A stretch of 44,303 nt of DNA from positions 1 to 44,303 of the forward strand of contig JAPLAY010000011.1 in NCBI GenBank assembly GCA_026393035.1, read 5' to 3'. Of this stretch, positions 25,326 to 33,477 are shown in pieces. Source of the DNA: Actinomycetota bacterium (GTDB taxonomy: Bacteria > Actinomycetota > Actinomycetes > Nanopelagicales > Nanopelagicaceae). Within the stretch, counting starts at the first letter, position 1. Each line of letters opens with the position of its first letter. The notes below the pieces were generated by a model. That model ran no database searches, had not been told where the DNA came from, and saw only the letters and a list, made by a program, of their open reading frames with translations. A program made the position numbers and the translations under genes.

Positions 25326-26872
25326 GCGCCGAAAAATCTTTCTACTTAACGACGCCGATTTACTATGTAAATGATGCGCCACATATTGGCCATGCTTACA
25401 CAACTGTTGCTGGCGATGTTTTAACTAGATGGCATAGACAGCGCGGCGAAAGCGTCTGGTTCTTAACAGGAACTGATGAACATGGCGAGAAAGTTATGAA
25501 TACCGCAGCGTCAAATAACGTTTCACCGCAAGATTGGTGTGATCGTTTAGTCGAAGATGCTTGGAAACCAAACTGGACCGCACTAAATATTGCTAATGAT
25601 GATTTCATCCGCACAACTGAACCTCGCCACGAAGAACGTGTTCAACGTTTCATGACGCTGTTAAAAGATAATGGGTATATCTACGCTGGAAAATTCGAAG
25701 GTCCATATTGCATTGGCTGCGAAGAATTTAAACTTCCTGGCGATTTAGATGAAGGTAAGTGCAAGATTCACGGCAAGCCAGTCGAGATGCTCTCTGAGGA
25801 TAACTGGTTCTTTAAACTTTCAGCATTTGTTCCACAATTACTTGAACATTACAAAAACAATCCAGAGGCTTGCGAACCGGCCAGTGCAAGAAATGAAGTA
25901 ATCGCATTCCTCGAAAGTGGAGTTCGTGATTTATCAATTTCGAGATCTACCTTTGATTGGGGTATTCCAGTCCCGTGGGATACCGCCCAAGTTATTTATG
26001 TCTGGTTTGATGCACTTTTAAATTATGCGACTGCAGTTGGACTTGGAGATGATCCTGCTTCAGAAGGTGGCAAGAAGTTTGCGCAAACTTGGCCAGCAGA
26101 TGTTCACTTAGTTGGAAAAGATATTCTGCGCTTCCACGCAGTTATTTGGCCAGCAATGCTTATGGCGGCAAATGTCGCAATTCCTAAGAAAGTATTTGCA
26201 CATGGTTGGTTATTAGTTGGCGGCGAGAAGATGAGTAAGTCGAAGCTGACGGGAATCGCACCTAGTGACATCACTGATCACTTTGGCGTAGATGCCTTTA
26301 GATATTACTTCTTGCGCGCAATCCCATTTGGTACTGATGGCTCTTTCTCTTGGGAAGATATGTCGGCTAGATACACAAGTGAACTTGCAAATGATTTTGG
26401 AAACCTAGCTTCACGTCTAATTGCAATGATTGAAAAATATTGCGGTGGCGTTATTCCTGCAGTAGCAAAGGATGCTGGTTTGGCCGCGCTTCTTGAGACA
26501 ACGGTTCAAACAGCTGACAAGGCAATGGTGGCACTTGATTTCCAAGGTGGAATTAATGCGATTATGGATTTCTGCAAACGTGTAAATGGTTATGTCACAG
26601 AGAGGGAACCTTGGGCTATTGCCAAAGATGAATCTCGCACCGCCGAACTAAATGAAGTTCTCTACAACACCGCTGATGCAATTCGCGCACTTGCAGTTCT
26701 ATTGCATCCAGTTATGCCAGCAACTACGCAGACACTTTGGGAATCAATCGGCGCCGAAGCAACTCTTGGAAAGATTAGTGAACAGAAAATCTCCGGTGTT
26801 TCGACTTGGGGAGTTTTACCTGCTGGCTGCAAAGTAACAAAGGGCGCAGTCCTATTCCCAAGATTGGAATAG
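25322..26872 (+). CDS. metG: Methionyl-tRNA synthetase
   Basis: A 516-residue class I aminoacyl-tRNA synthetase that charges tRNA-Met. HIGH is at residues 21-24 (APHIGHAYT) and KMSKS at 303-307. The connective zinc domain is visible in YCIGCEEFKLPGD and GKCKIHGKPVE. The DWGIPVPWD and VWFDALLNY segments and the anticodon-binding helical region with LANDFGNLASRLIAM follow. There is no C-terminal EMAP-type tRNA-binding domain, so this is the short monomeric form found in mycobacteria too. It overlaps rsmI by 4 nt and is followed by tatD after 3 nt. The length and motifs are fully normal. Confidence 0.98.
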   Translation: MSAEKSFYLTTPIYYVNDAPHIGHAYTTVAGDVLTRWHRQRGESVWFLTGTDEHGEKVMNTAASNNVSPQDWCDRLVEDAWKPNWTALNIANDDFIRTTEPRHEERVQRFMTLLKDNGYIYAGKFEGPYCIGCEEFKLPGDLDEGKCKIHGKPVEMLSEDNWFFKLSAFVPQLLEHYKNNPEACEPASARNEVIAFLESGVRDLSISRSTFDWGIPVPWDTAQVIYVWFDALLNYATAVGLGDDPASEGGKKFAQTWPADVHLVGKDILRFHAVIWPAMLMAANVAIPKKVFAHGWLLVGGEKMSKSKLTGIAPSDITDHFGVDAFRYYFLRAIPFGTDGSFSWEDMSARYTSELANDFGNLASRLIAMIEKYCGGVIPAVAKDAGLAALLETTVQTADKAMVALDFQGGINAIMDFCKRVNGYVTEREPWAIAKDESRTAELNEVLYNTADAIRALAVLLHPVMPATTQTLWESIGAEATLGKISEQKISGVSTWGVLPAGCKVTKGAVLFPRLE

Positions 26873-26875
26873 CAA

Positions 26876-27730
26876 ATGGCAGATCGTCACAACCGCGACA
26901 TTGATCGCCAACCAGCACCACTTCCAGAACCGCTAAACGTTAAATGCGTTGATGCACATGCTCATATTGAAATTGTCACAAATACCGAACCAGATGCACC
27001 TGAAGTCGGCAGAGTGTTAGAAGAAGCGCGCAGCGTTGGAATCGATCGCATCGTGCAAGTTGGATATTCCGCAGAACAATCTAAGTGGTGTGTAAAGATG
27101 GCCGAGAGTTGGCCCAACGTTTTAGCAGCTGTTGCACTTCATCCAAATGAAGCACCGGTTGTTGCCGACCTTGAAGCGGATTTAGCAATAATCGAAGAAC
27201 TTGCAAAGCACCCAAGAGTTCGAGCAATTGGCGAAACTGGATTGGATTACTTTAGAACTGAGCCCGCGCTTCAAGAACGTCAGAAGTATTCCTTCCGCAG
27301 ACATATTGCGTTAGCTAAATCAGTTGATAAAGCGCTGGTAATTCATGACCGTGATGCACATCGAGATGTATTAGATGTTCTGGAATCCGAAGGGGCACCA
27401 GCTAAAACCATTTTCCATTGCTATTCCGGTGATGCTGAGATGGCCCGAGAATGCATTGAAAAGGGCTACATACTTTCATTTGCTGGCACGCTAACTTTCA
27501 AGAACGCACCAGCACTTCGCGAAGCGGTGAAACTTGTACCGCTTGATCAATTGTTAGTTGAAACAGATTCCCCATTCTTGGCACCAATGCCACATCGCGG
27601 TGCGCTAAATACCCCCGCACAAATTCCAAATATTCTGCGATTCATGGCCGAAGAACGTGGCGAAGATTTAGATTTACTAGCCACCGCAATTTCAAATAAT
27701 TGTGAACGTCTATTCGGATCCTTCGCTTAA
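26876..27730 (+). CDS. tatD: TatD family metal-dependent hydrolase (deoxyribonuclease)
   Basis: A 284-residue TIM-barrel hydrolase with a two-metal site; TatD proteins act as 3'-exonucleases and also process other phosphate esters. The metal ligands are seen in CVDAHAHIE, AIGETGLDYFRT, KALVIHDRDA, IFHCYSGDAEM and LVETDSPFLAP. Residues 1-20 form a polar extension (MADRHNRDIDRQPAPLPEP) before the domain. It lies 3 nt after metG and its TAA is immediately followed by the ATG of rsmA. In mycobacteria rpfB lies between tatD and rsmA; here there is no space for it. The physiological substrate is not determined by sequence. Confidence 0.95.
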   Translation: MADRHNRDIDRQPAPLPEPLNVKCVDAHAHIEIVTNTEPDAPEVGRVLEEARSVGIDRIVQVGYSAEQSKWCVKMAESWPNVLAAVALHPNEAPVVADLEADLAIIEELAKHPRVRAIGETGLDYFRTEPALQERQKYSFRRHIALAKSVDKALVIHDRDAHRDVLDVLESEGAPAKTIFHCYSGDAEMARECIEKGYILSFAGTLTFKNAPALREAVKLVPLDQLLVETDSPFLAPMPHRGALNTPAQIPNILRFMAEERGEDLDLLATAISNNCERLFGSFA

Positions 27731-28570
27731 ATGAGTGGCTTACTAGGCGCGGCTGAAATTCGGGAGATTGCGGAACGAATCGGAGTCCGGCCAACAAAGA
27801 AACTTGGCCAGAACTTTGTTGTTGATGCTAATACTTGTCGCAAGATTGTTAAGAGCGCAGATGTTGGCCAAGATGATGTTGCACTTGAAATCGGCCCAGG
27901 TTTAGGTTCACTTACTCTTGCCATGCTGGAAACAGCAAAATCGGTAATTGCAATTGAGATTGATGATCGACTCGCACTCGAACTTCCAATAACTGCAGAC
28001 CGACATGGCTTTGATTCCACAAAGCTAACAATTATCACCGCAGATGCAATGCAAATTTCAGAACTCCCTGCTAATCCAACTGTCTTGGTAGCAAATCTTC
28101 CTTACAATGTTTCAGTTCCAGTCTTACTTAGATTTCTAGAATTATTTCCAACTCTGCGATCTGGAGTTGTTATGGTTCAAAGCGAAGTAGCAGATCGCTT
28201 AGTAGCAAAACCAGATAGCAAAACTTATGGAAGTCCATCTGTAAAAGCAGCTTGGTGGGCAGATTTAACTTCTGCCGGAACCGTAAGTCGTTCTATTTTT
28301 TGGCCAGTCCCCAATGTTGATTCCTCGCTGGTCCGCTTTGTTCGACATGAAAGTGCGGGCGATGAAGTACTTAGAAAGGCTACCTTTAAAATAATTGATG
28401 CCGCCTTTGCCCAGCGCCGCAAAATGATGCGGGCTGCACTTAGCGATATATGTGGTGGTAGCGCACAGGCCAGCGCAATTATTGAGCAGAGCGGAATAGA
28501 TCCAACCATCCGAGGTGAAGCGTTAGAACTTGCCGATTTTATAAAGATTGCGATTACGCTTTCTAAATGA
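27731..28570 (+). CDS. rsmA: 16S rRNA (adenine-1518/1519-N6)-dimethyltransferase
   Basis: Also called KsgA. It dimethylates two adjacent adenines in helix 45 of 16S rRNA, late in 30S assembly, with SAM. It has 279 residues. Markers are PTKKLGQNFVVDANTC, the SAM loop LEIGPGLGSLTLAML, VIAIEIDDRLA, ITADAMQISEL and the catalytic VANLPYNVSVPVLLRF. The C-terminal FAQRRKMMRAALSD is characteristic. The ATG directly abuts the tatD stop and its own stop overlaps ispE by 4 nt, the classic ksgA-ispE arrangement of actinobacteria. Nothing is odd apart from the zero spacing. Confidence 0.97.
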   Translation: MSGLLGAAEIREIAERIGVRPTKKLGQNFVVDANTCRKIVKSADVGQDDVALEIGPGLGSLTLAMLETAKSVIAIEIDDRLALELPITADRHGFDSTKLTIITADAMQISELPANPTVLVANLPYNVSVPVLLRFLELFPTLRSGVVMVQSEVADRLVAKPDSKTYGSPSVKAAWWADLTSAGTVSRSIFWPVPNVDSSLVRFVRHESAGDEVLRKATFKIIDAAFAQRRKMMRAALSDICGGSAQASAIIEQSGIDPTIRGEALELADFIKIAITLSK

Positions 28571-29487
28571 GCACTCGCGGAGTAGTTGTTCGGACCCCAG
28601 CAAAGGTTAATTTGCAATTGGCTGTGGGACCACTTGGTGAAGATGGATTTCACGAAGTTACAACAGTCTTTCAAGCTATTTCGTTATTTGATGATGTGAG
28701 TATAAAACTTGCAAAGCAAGGATCCGGAACTTCTCTAACTCTCTCGGGCGCAACTTCAGGTGGTGTTCCGATAGATGATGAGAATTTGGCAATTCGTGCC
28801 GCAAAGTTAATGGCAGAGAAATTTGATCTGAGTACAGATTTAGAAATACATTTAAAGAAAGAAATTCCAGTTGCTGGTGGCATGGCTGGTGGTAGCGCTG
28901 ATGCTGCAGGTGTAATTGTCGCGATGGATTCGTTATTTGAAGTTGGACTTTCGCGAGATGAAATGGAAGCAATTGCCGCACAACTAGGCAGCGATGTGCC
29001 ATTTGGAATTTCAGGTGGCGTAGCAATCGGCCGCGGACGGGGCGATCAATTAACTCCTGCACTTAGCCGTGGAAATTATCACTGGGTCTTAGCGCTTTCC
29101 GGACAAGGACTTTCAACACCAGCGGTTTATCAAGAGTGCGATCGCTTGCGCGAAGGTTTGGATATCGCGCGACCACAGGTAAGTGATTCCATGATGCAAG
29201 CACTTCGCGCCGGTGATGCTGTTGCGCTAGGACAAGCACTTTCAAATGATTTACAAGCAGCTGCATGTTCACTTCGACCAGCGCTTCGATTGGTTTTAGA
29301 TGTTGGTCGTGATTACGGCGCACTTGGTGGAATTGTTTCTGGATCCGGACCAACAGTTGCATTCTTAGTTGAAGATGAAGAACGGTCGATGGATTTAACT
29401 GTGGCGCTGAGTTCGAGTGGAGTTGTGGCTGGAGTGGTGCGGGCGAGTGGGCCAGTGCATGGGGCGCGTGTAATAGAAACGCTTTAG
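28567..29487 (+). CDS. ispE: 4-diphosphocytidyl-2-C-methyl-D-erythritol kinase
   Basis: A GHMP kinase of the MEP isoprenoid pathway that phosphorylates CDP-ME with ATP. It has 306 residues. Motif 1 is VVRTPAKVNLQLAVGPL, the ATP loop is IPVAGGMAGGSADAAGVI, and motif 3 is GGIVSGSGPTVAFLVEDE, all intact. It overlaps rsmA by 4 nt and ends the coupled run. The last codons (gaa acg ctt tag) form the first copy of a 12-bp direct repeat. In the following 58 bp before tRNA-Gln I see no gene. The isoprenoids feed, among others, the polyprenyl carrier used by Pmt. Confidence 0.96.
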   Translation: MSTRGVVVRTPAKVNLQLAVGPLGEDGFHEVTTVFQAISLFDDVSIKLAKQGSGTSLTLSGATSGGVPIDDENLAIRAAKLMAEKFDLSTDLEIHLKKEIPVAGGMAGGSADAAGVIVAMDSLFEVGLSRDEMEAIAAQLGSDVPFGISGGVAIGRGRGDQLTPALSRGNYHWVLALSGQGLSTPAVYQECDRLREGLDIARPQVSDSMMQALRAGDAVALGQALSNDLQAAACSLRPALRLVLDVGRDYGALGGIVSGSGPTVAFLVEDEERSMDLTVALSSSGVVAGVVRASGPVHGARVIETL

Positions 29488-29507
29488 ATAGGTGAAAACG
29501 CTTTAGA
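29477..29507 (+). repeat. 12-bp direct repeat at the end of ispE
   Basis: AAACGCTTTAGA occurs at 29477-29488 and again at 29496-29507, with a 19-bp period. The first copy contains the ispE stop codon. It looks like a local duplication in the gap before tRNA-Gln. Confidence 0.7.
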
Positions 29508-29545
29508 GTTTGGTGGTATCGATAGTTATAGGGGAGAATTCAGGT

Positions 29546-29620
29546 TCCGCCATTGTGTAGTGGCTAGCACATGGGCCTTTGAAGCCCAGGGTCCAGGATC
29601 GATACCTGGTGGCGGAGCCA
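29546..29620 (+). tRNA. tRNA-Gln(TTG)
   Basis: The acceptor TCCGCCA pairs with TGGCGGA, D-stem GTGT/GCAC, anticodon stem TGGGC/GCCCA, loop CTTTGAA with anticodon TTG reading CAA. The T-stem CCAGG/CCTGG carries the loop ATCGATA, where A replaces the usual T54. The discriminator is G (29617) and CCA is encoded (29618-29620). It lies 38 bp before glmU and could share its transcript. Confidence 0.95.
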
Positions 29621-29658
29621 CCAAAGTTAGGCCGAAGTAAATAGGACAGGAGCAAAAC

Positions 29659-31110
29659 TTGGGCAAGGCACCGCTAAAGCTAGATGTAGCTATCGTGCTG
29701 GCAGCCGGCGAGGGCACTCGCATGAAATCCCAAACTCCAAAAGTTCTGCATTACATCGCAGGTAAAACAATTATTGATCACGTACTTACTGAAGTTTCAA
29801 AGTTAAATCCAGAACAACTTCGAGTTGTTGTAGGTGCCGGTCGTGAAGCCGTTGAAGCTCAAGTTAAACAGATTGCACCTAAAGCAATTCCAGTCTTCCA
29901 AGCAGAACGAAATGGAACTGGCCACGCTGTTCAATTGGCGCTCGCAGATTTGAAGATCACTGGAACGGTATTGATTTGCGCTGGTGACACCCCACTTCTT
30001 AGAAGTGAAACTCTTGGCGAATTTATTGCGGCTCACCACAAGAGTGAAAACACCGTCTCGGTCTTAACTGCAGAATTTCCAGACCCAACTGGCTATGGCC
30101 GTATTTTACGTAACGAAGCGGGCGAGATTGTTGCAATCGTTGAAGAGCGCGATGCATCAGATGAAATCAAATTAATTGATGAGATAAATACTGGGGTCTA
30201 CCTCTTTGATATCGCTGCTCTTGCAAAAAGCGTGGCAAATCTGAAGAGCAATAATTCGCAAGGCGAACTTTATTTAACTGATGTAATTGCAGATATCAAA
30301 GCCGCAGGTGGTAGAGCCGCAGCAGTTCTCTCAAATGATTACAGCGAAACCCTTGGGATAAATGATCGTGCGCAGTTAGCTGAATGTGCCGCAATCATGC
30401 GCGATCGAATTAATTACGACCATATGTTAAATGGCGTAGAAATTATCGATCCAACCACAACTTGGATTGATGCAAATGTAAAGATTTCTGCGGATGCGAA
30501 AATTTTCCCTGAAAGTTGGCTGGCTGGAACTACATCAATCGCTGCGCATGCAATTATCGGACCACGAACAACTTTGATGAATGTAACTGTTGCTTCTGGC
30601 GCATCTGTAATTGAATCTAACTGCGTAGATTGCGAAATTGGATCGGATGCAAAAGTTGGTCCATATTCCTACCTCCGTGCCGGTACAAAGCTTGCGGCTG
30701 GCGCTAAGGCGGGCGCATATGTTGAAATTAAGAATTCAACAATTGGCGAAGGCACCAAAGTGCCACATCTTTCATATGTCGGAGATGCTGAAATTGGTTC
30801 TGGTTCGAATATCGGAGCAGCAACCGTCTTTGTAAATTATGACGGCGTAGAAAAACATAAGACGAAAATTGGCAACGAAGTTCGGATCGGAAGCGACACC
30901 ATGTTGGTTGCACCGGTTTCGATTGGGGATGGCGCTTACACTGCGGCTGGGTCAGTAATTACTGACGATGTTCCGGCAGGGGCGATGGGTGTTGCAAGAT
31001 CTAAGCAACGCAATATTCTTGGCTGGGTACTTCGAAAGAGATCCGGAACCAAGTCTGCACAGGCCGCAAAAGCTGCAGGTGCAAATGAATCCTCGGAACA
31101 AGGGAGCTAA
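29659..31110 (+). CDS. glmU: Bifunctional N-acetylglucosamine-1-phosphate uridyltransferase / glucosamine-1-phosphate acetyltransferase
   Basis: Makes UDP-GlcNAc for peptidoglycan in two steps. It has 483 residues. Residues 9-235 are the pyrophosphorylase domain with VAIVLAAGEGTRMKSQTPKV, AGDTPLL and GYGRILRNEAGEI. From about 255 comes the left-handed beta helix of hexapeptide repeats, with YSYLRAGTKLAAGAKAGAYV, the catalytic HLSYVGDAEIGSGSNIGA and the VFVNYDGVEKHKT loop. The tail is Ala/Lys-rich. The TTG start is supported by AGGAG (29648-29652) six nt upstream. The prs gene follows 3 nt after the stop; GlmU and Prs together feed nucleotide-sugar and nucleotide synthesis. Confidence 0.98.
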   Translation: MGKAPLKLDVAIVLAAGEGTRMKSQTPKVLHYIAGKTIIDHVLTEVSKLNPEQLRVVVGAGREAVEAQVKQIAPKAIPVFQAERNGTGHAVQLALADLKITGTVLICAGDTPLLRSETLGEFIAAHHKSENTVSVLTAEFPDPTGYGRILRNEAGEIVAIVEERDASDEIKLIDEINTGVYLFDIAALAKSVANLKSNNSQGELYLTDVIADIKAAGGRAAAVLSNDYSETLGINDRAQLAECAAIMRDRINYDHMLNGVEIIDPTTTWIDANVKISADAKIFPESWLAGTTSIAAHAIIGPRTTLMNVTVASGASVIESNCVDCEIGSDAKVGPYSYLRAGTKLAAGAKAGAYVEIKNSTIGEGTKVPHLSYVGDAEIGSGSNIGAATVFVNYDGVEKHKTKIGNEVRIGSDTMLVAPVSIGDGAYTAAGSVITDDVPAGAMGVARSKQRNILGWVLRKRSGTKSAQAAKAAGANESSEQGS

Positions 31111-31113
31111 GAC

Positions 31114-32094
31114 ATGAGCGAACTTCGCCTCACTTCGGAAAAGCGGTTGCGCATTTTTACTGGCCGCGGATATCCAGAGTTGGCAGAAGGTGTCGCCGCT
31201 GAACTTGGTATTCCAATTACTCCAACCTCTGCTTATGACTTTGCAAATGGCGAAATATTTGTTCGCTTCGAAGAGAGTGTTCGCGGAAGCGATGCCTTCG
31301 TAATTCAATCGCACTCAGCTCCGGTAAATAAACAAATCATGGAGCAATTAATTATGGTTGATGCACTTAAGCGCGCATCAGCAAAACGCATCACTGTTGT
31401 CGCACCTTTCTATGGTTATGCACGTCAAGATAAGAAGCACCGTGGTCGCGAACCAATCTCTGCGCGATTGATGGCAGATTTATTTAAGACTGCTGGTGCT
31501 GATCGTTTGATGGTTGTCGATCTTCACACCTCGCAAATTCAAGGTTTCTTCGATGGTCCAGTAGATCATCTCTTCGCACTTCCACTTCTCACAAATTATG
31601 TTGGAAGTAAAGTTGATCGCAGTAAATTAACAATTGTTTCACCAGACTCTGGTCGAGTACGAGTTGCAGAACGTTGGTCGGATTTACTTGGTGGTTGCCC
31701 AATCGCATTTATTCACAAGATGCGCGATCCACGTATTCCAAATGAATCTGTAACCGGAAAAGTTGTTGGTGATGTGAAGGGCCAAACTTGCGTAGTTATC
31801 GATGACATGATCGATACCGCGGGCACAATTACTAAAGCGGTAGATGCGCTTTATGCAGATGGCGCTAAAGATGTAATCATCGCCGCTACCCACGCGGTCT
31901 TCTCCGGACCAGCGGTTGAGCGCCTAAAGGCCTCTCGGGTTAGCGAAGTTGTCGTGACCGACACCTTGCCGATTCCCGAAGATTCACGCTTCGATAATCT
32001 GACAGTTCTTCCAATCGCACCACTTCTTGCGCGTGCGATTCGTGAAGTCTTCGAGGATGGCTCAGTAACTAGCCTCTTCGATGGTCTCTCCTAA
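31114..32094 (+). CDS. prs: Ribose-phosphate pyrophosphokinase
   Basis: Makes PRPP from ribose-5-phosphate and ATP. It has 326 residues. Markers are RLRIFTGRGYPELAEGVA at the start, FVIQSHSAPVNKQIMEQL, the ATP/Mg region VDLHTSQIQGFFDGPVDHL and the PRPP-binding loop VVIDDMIDTAGTITKA. The actinobacterial variation SPDSGRVRVAERW replaces the SPDAGGVKRA of enterics. The ATG is preceded by GGGAG overlapping the end of glmU. The gene ends before a 146-bp gap with a new promoter and structured leader in front of rplY. Confidence 0.97.
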   Translation: MSELRLTSEKRLRIFTGRGYPELAEGVAAELGIPITPTSAYDFANGEIFVRFEESVRGSDAFVIQSHSAPVNKQIMEQLIMVDALKRASAKRITVVAPFYGYARQDKKHRGREPISARLMADLFKTAGADRLMVVDLHTSQIQGFFDGPVDHLFALPLLTNYVGSKVDRSKLTIVSPDSGRVRVAERWSDLLGGCPIAFIHKMRDPRIPNESVTGKVVGDVKGQTCVVIDDMIDTAGTITKAVDALYADGAKDVIIAATHAVFSGPAVERLKASRVSEVVVTDTLPIPEDSRFDNLTVLPIAPLLARAIREVFEDGSVTSLFDGLS

Positions 32095-32114
32095 ATCTGG
32101 CTAGTTAAGTAATT

Positions 32115-32143
32115 TTGTCTTTTCGCTAGAGGTTAGATAACCT
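32115..32143 (+). promoter_or_regulatory. Candidate promoter of rplY with palindrome over the -10
   Basis: TTGTCT (32115-32120), 17-bp spacer, TAACCT (32138-32143). The -10 is the right half of a perfect palindrome AGGTTA-GA-TAACCT (32130-32143), so a regulator binding there would block the promoter. The same palindrome could instead be a small terminator hairpin for prs. Confidence 0.4.
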
Positions 32144-32148
32144 AGCCA

Positions 32149-32175
32149 CTCGTTCCGGCGAGGGATTAAAAATCC
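32149..32175 (+). promoter_or_regulatory. Tandem hairpins in the rplY 5' leader
   Basis: CTCG-TTCCGG-CGAG (32149-32162) and GGATT-AAA-AATCC (32163-32175) directly abut, starting about where transcription from the promoter at 32115 would begin. This is a candidate ribosomal-protein leader for autoregulation by bL25. No known leader family was recognised. Confidence 0.35.
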
Positions 32176-32240
32176 GTAATCGACGGCTTGGCTCTCTCGG
32201 ACGTTGCTACATTGACGATTTAGATTGAGAGTTGAAGTAA

Positions 32241-32870
32241 ATGGCTGAAATTACAATTAACGCAACCAAGCGCACTGAATTTGGTAAAGGCGCGTCACGT
32301 CGCGATCGCCGTGCTGGCAATGTTCCAGCAGTGATCTACGGTCACGGTGAAACACCACAACACGTTGCACTTCCACTTCGCGAATTAGGCGCTGCACTTA
32401 AGAGTGCAAACGTTCTTCTTGACGTTGTATTCGATGGCAAGACTGAACTAACACTTCCAAAGTCTGTTACTCGTAATCCGCTAACTGGAATCCTTGCCCA
32501 CATCGACTTAGTAATCGTTCGCCGTGGTGAGCGCGTTAAAGTTGAAGTTCCAGTACACACAACAGGTAAGCATGATGTTGATGGAATTCTTGAGCACATG
32601 CACAACACCGTTGAAGTTGAAGCTGAAGCAACATCTATTCCACAATTCCTAGAATTGAACATGGATGGCTTGATGGCTGGTCAATCACGTTATGCATCAG
32701 ATGTAATTCTTCCTGCTGGCGTAACTTTGGTTTCAGAACCAAACATGCCAGTTATTCACCTTTCAGAGCGCTCAACAGTTGTTGAAGAGACACCCGTTGT
32801 TGCTGCCGCTGATGGTGCTGCTCCTGCTGATGGTGCAGCTGCACCTGCCGCAGATGCTGCAAAAGAGTAA
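32241..32870 (+). CDS. rplY: Ribosomal protein bL25, general-stress (Ctc) form
   Basis: A 209-residue bL25 of the two-domain Ctc type that binds 5S rRNA in the 50S subunit. Residues 1-90 are the L25 domain (EFGKGASRRDRRAGNVPAVIYG, TRNPLTGILAHIDLVIV). Residues 95-180 are the C-terminal TL5/Ctc domain (RVKVEVPVHTTGKHDVDGI, LEHMHNTVEVEAEATSIPQF). A 30-residue Ala/Asp/Pro-rich acidic tail follows (ADGAAPADGAAAPAADAAKE), probably disordered. A weak GAGAG precedes the ATG, and the 146-bp leader has a promoter and hairpins. pth follows after 15 nt; rplY-pth adjacency is widely conserved. Confidence 0.96.
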   Translation: MAEITINATKRTEFGKGASRRDRRAGNVPAVIYGHGETPQHVALPLRELGAALKSANVLLDVVFDGKTELTLPKSVTRNPLTGILAHIDLVIVRRGERVKVEVPVHTTGKHDVDGILEHMHNTVEVEAEATSIPQFLELNMDGLMAGQSRYASDVILPAGVTLVSEPNMPVIHLSERSTVVEETPVVAAADGAAPADGAAAPAADAAKE

Positions 32871-32885
32871 TAAAAGTATTTAAAA

Positions 32886-33452
32886 ATGGCTGACGATCGC
32901 TGGTTAGTTCTCGGACTTGGGAACACTGGCGATCAATACTCAACAACTCGTCACAACATAGGCCAGATGGTTATCGACTATCTGGCCTCTGATGCAAAAT
33001 ATTCAAACCATAAATCTAAAACTCAAATTACAGATATTCGCGTTGCTGGACACCCAGTTGTACTTGCAAAGACTCTTGGCTACATGAACGAGAGCGGCGG
33101 ACCAGCAAAAGCCCTCGCTGATTTTTATAAAGTTTCATCTAATAATTTAATTGTTATTCACGATGAATTAGATATTGATTTCAACACTATTCGCATCAAG
33201 CAAGGTGGTGGCGACAATGGCCACAACGGTTTGAAATCTCTTACAACCAACTTTGCTTCACCTGATTACTTCAGATTGCGTATGGGTATCGGCAGACCAC
33301 AAGCTCCAATTGATCCGGCGGATTATGTTTTGAAACCATTTAGCCAACCAGAGAAGAAAGAACTTGCGGACTTCATCGCTAGAGGCGCTTTGGCTATCGA
33401 ACGCTTAATTGAAAAGGGTTTGGATTACGCCCAGCAAGAGTTCAACAAGTAA
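32886..33452 (+). CDS. pth: Peptidyl-tRNA hydrolase
   Basis: Releases peptides from dropped-off peptidyl-tRNA. It has 188 residues. Catalytic motifs are LVLGLGNTGDQYSTTRHNIG with the Asn and His, LVKT-like AKTLGYMNESGGP, and the Asp motif VIHDELDIDFNTIRIKQGGG followed by NGHNGLKSL. In the first motif the usual GLGNPG reads GLGNTG, a Pro-to-Thr change that should not affect catalysis. There is no clear Shine-Dalgarno. It converges on ppc with only 11 nt between the stops, where a 10-bp tandem repeat lies. Confidence 0.96.
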   Translation: MADDRWLVLGLGNTGDQYSTTRHNIGQMVIDYLASDAKYSNHKSKTQITDIRVAGHPVVLAKTLGYMNESGGPAKALADFYKVSSNNLIVIHDELDIDFNTIRIKQGGGDNGHNGLKSLTTNFASPDYFRLRMGIGRPQAPIDPADYVLKPFSQPEKKELADFIARGALAIERLIEKGLDYAQQEFNK

Positions 33453-33457
33453 ATCAG

Positions 33458-33477
33458 CCGGTATTACCCGGTATTAC
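33458..33477 (+). repeat. Perfect 10-bp tandem duplication at the ppc stop codon
   Basis: CCGGTATTAC is present twice back to back (33458-33467 and 33468-33477). The second copy encodes, on the minus strand, the last residues of PPC and part of its stop; the first copy repeats that sequence just past the stop. Confidence 0.85.
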
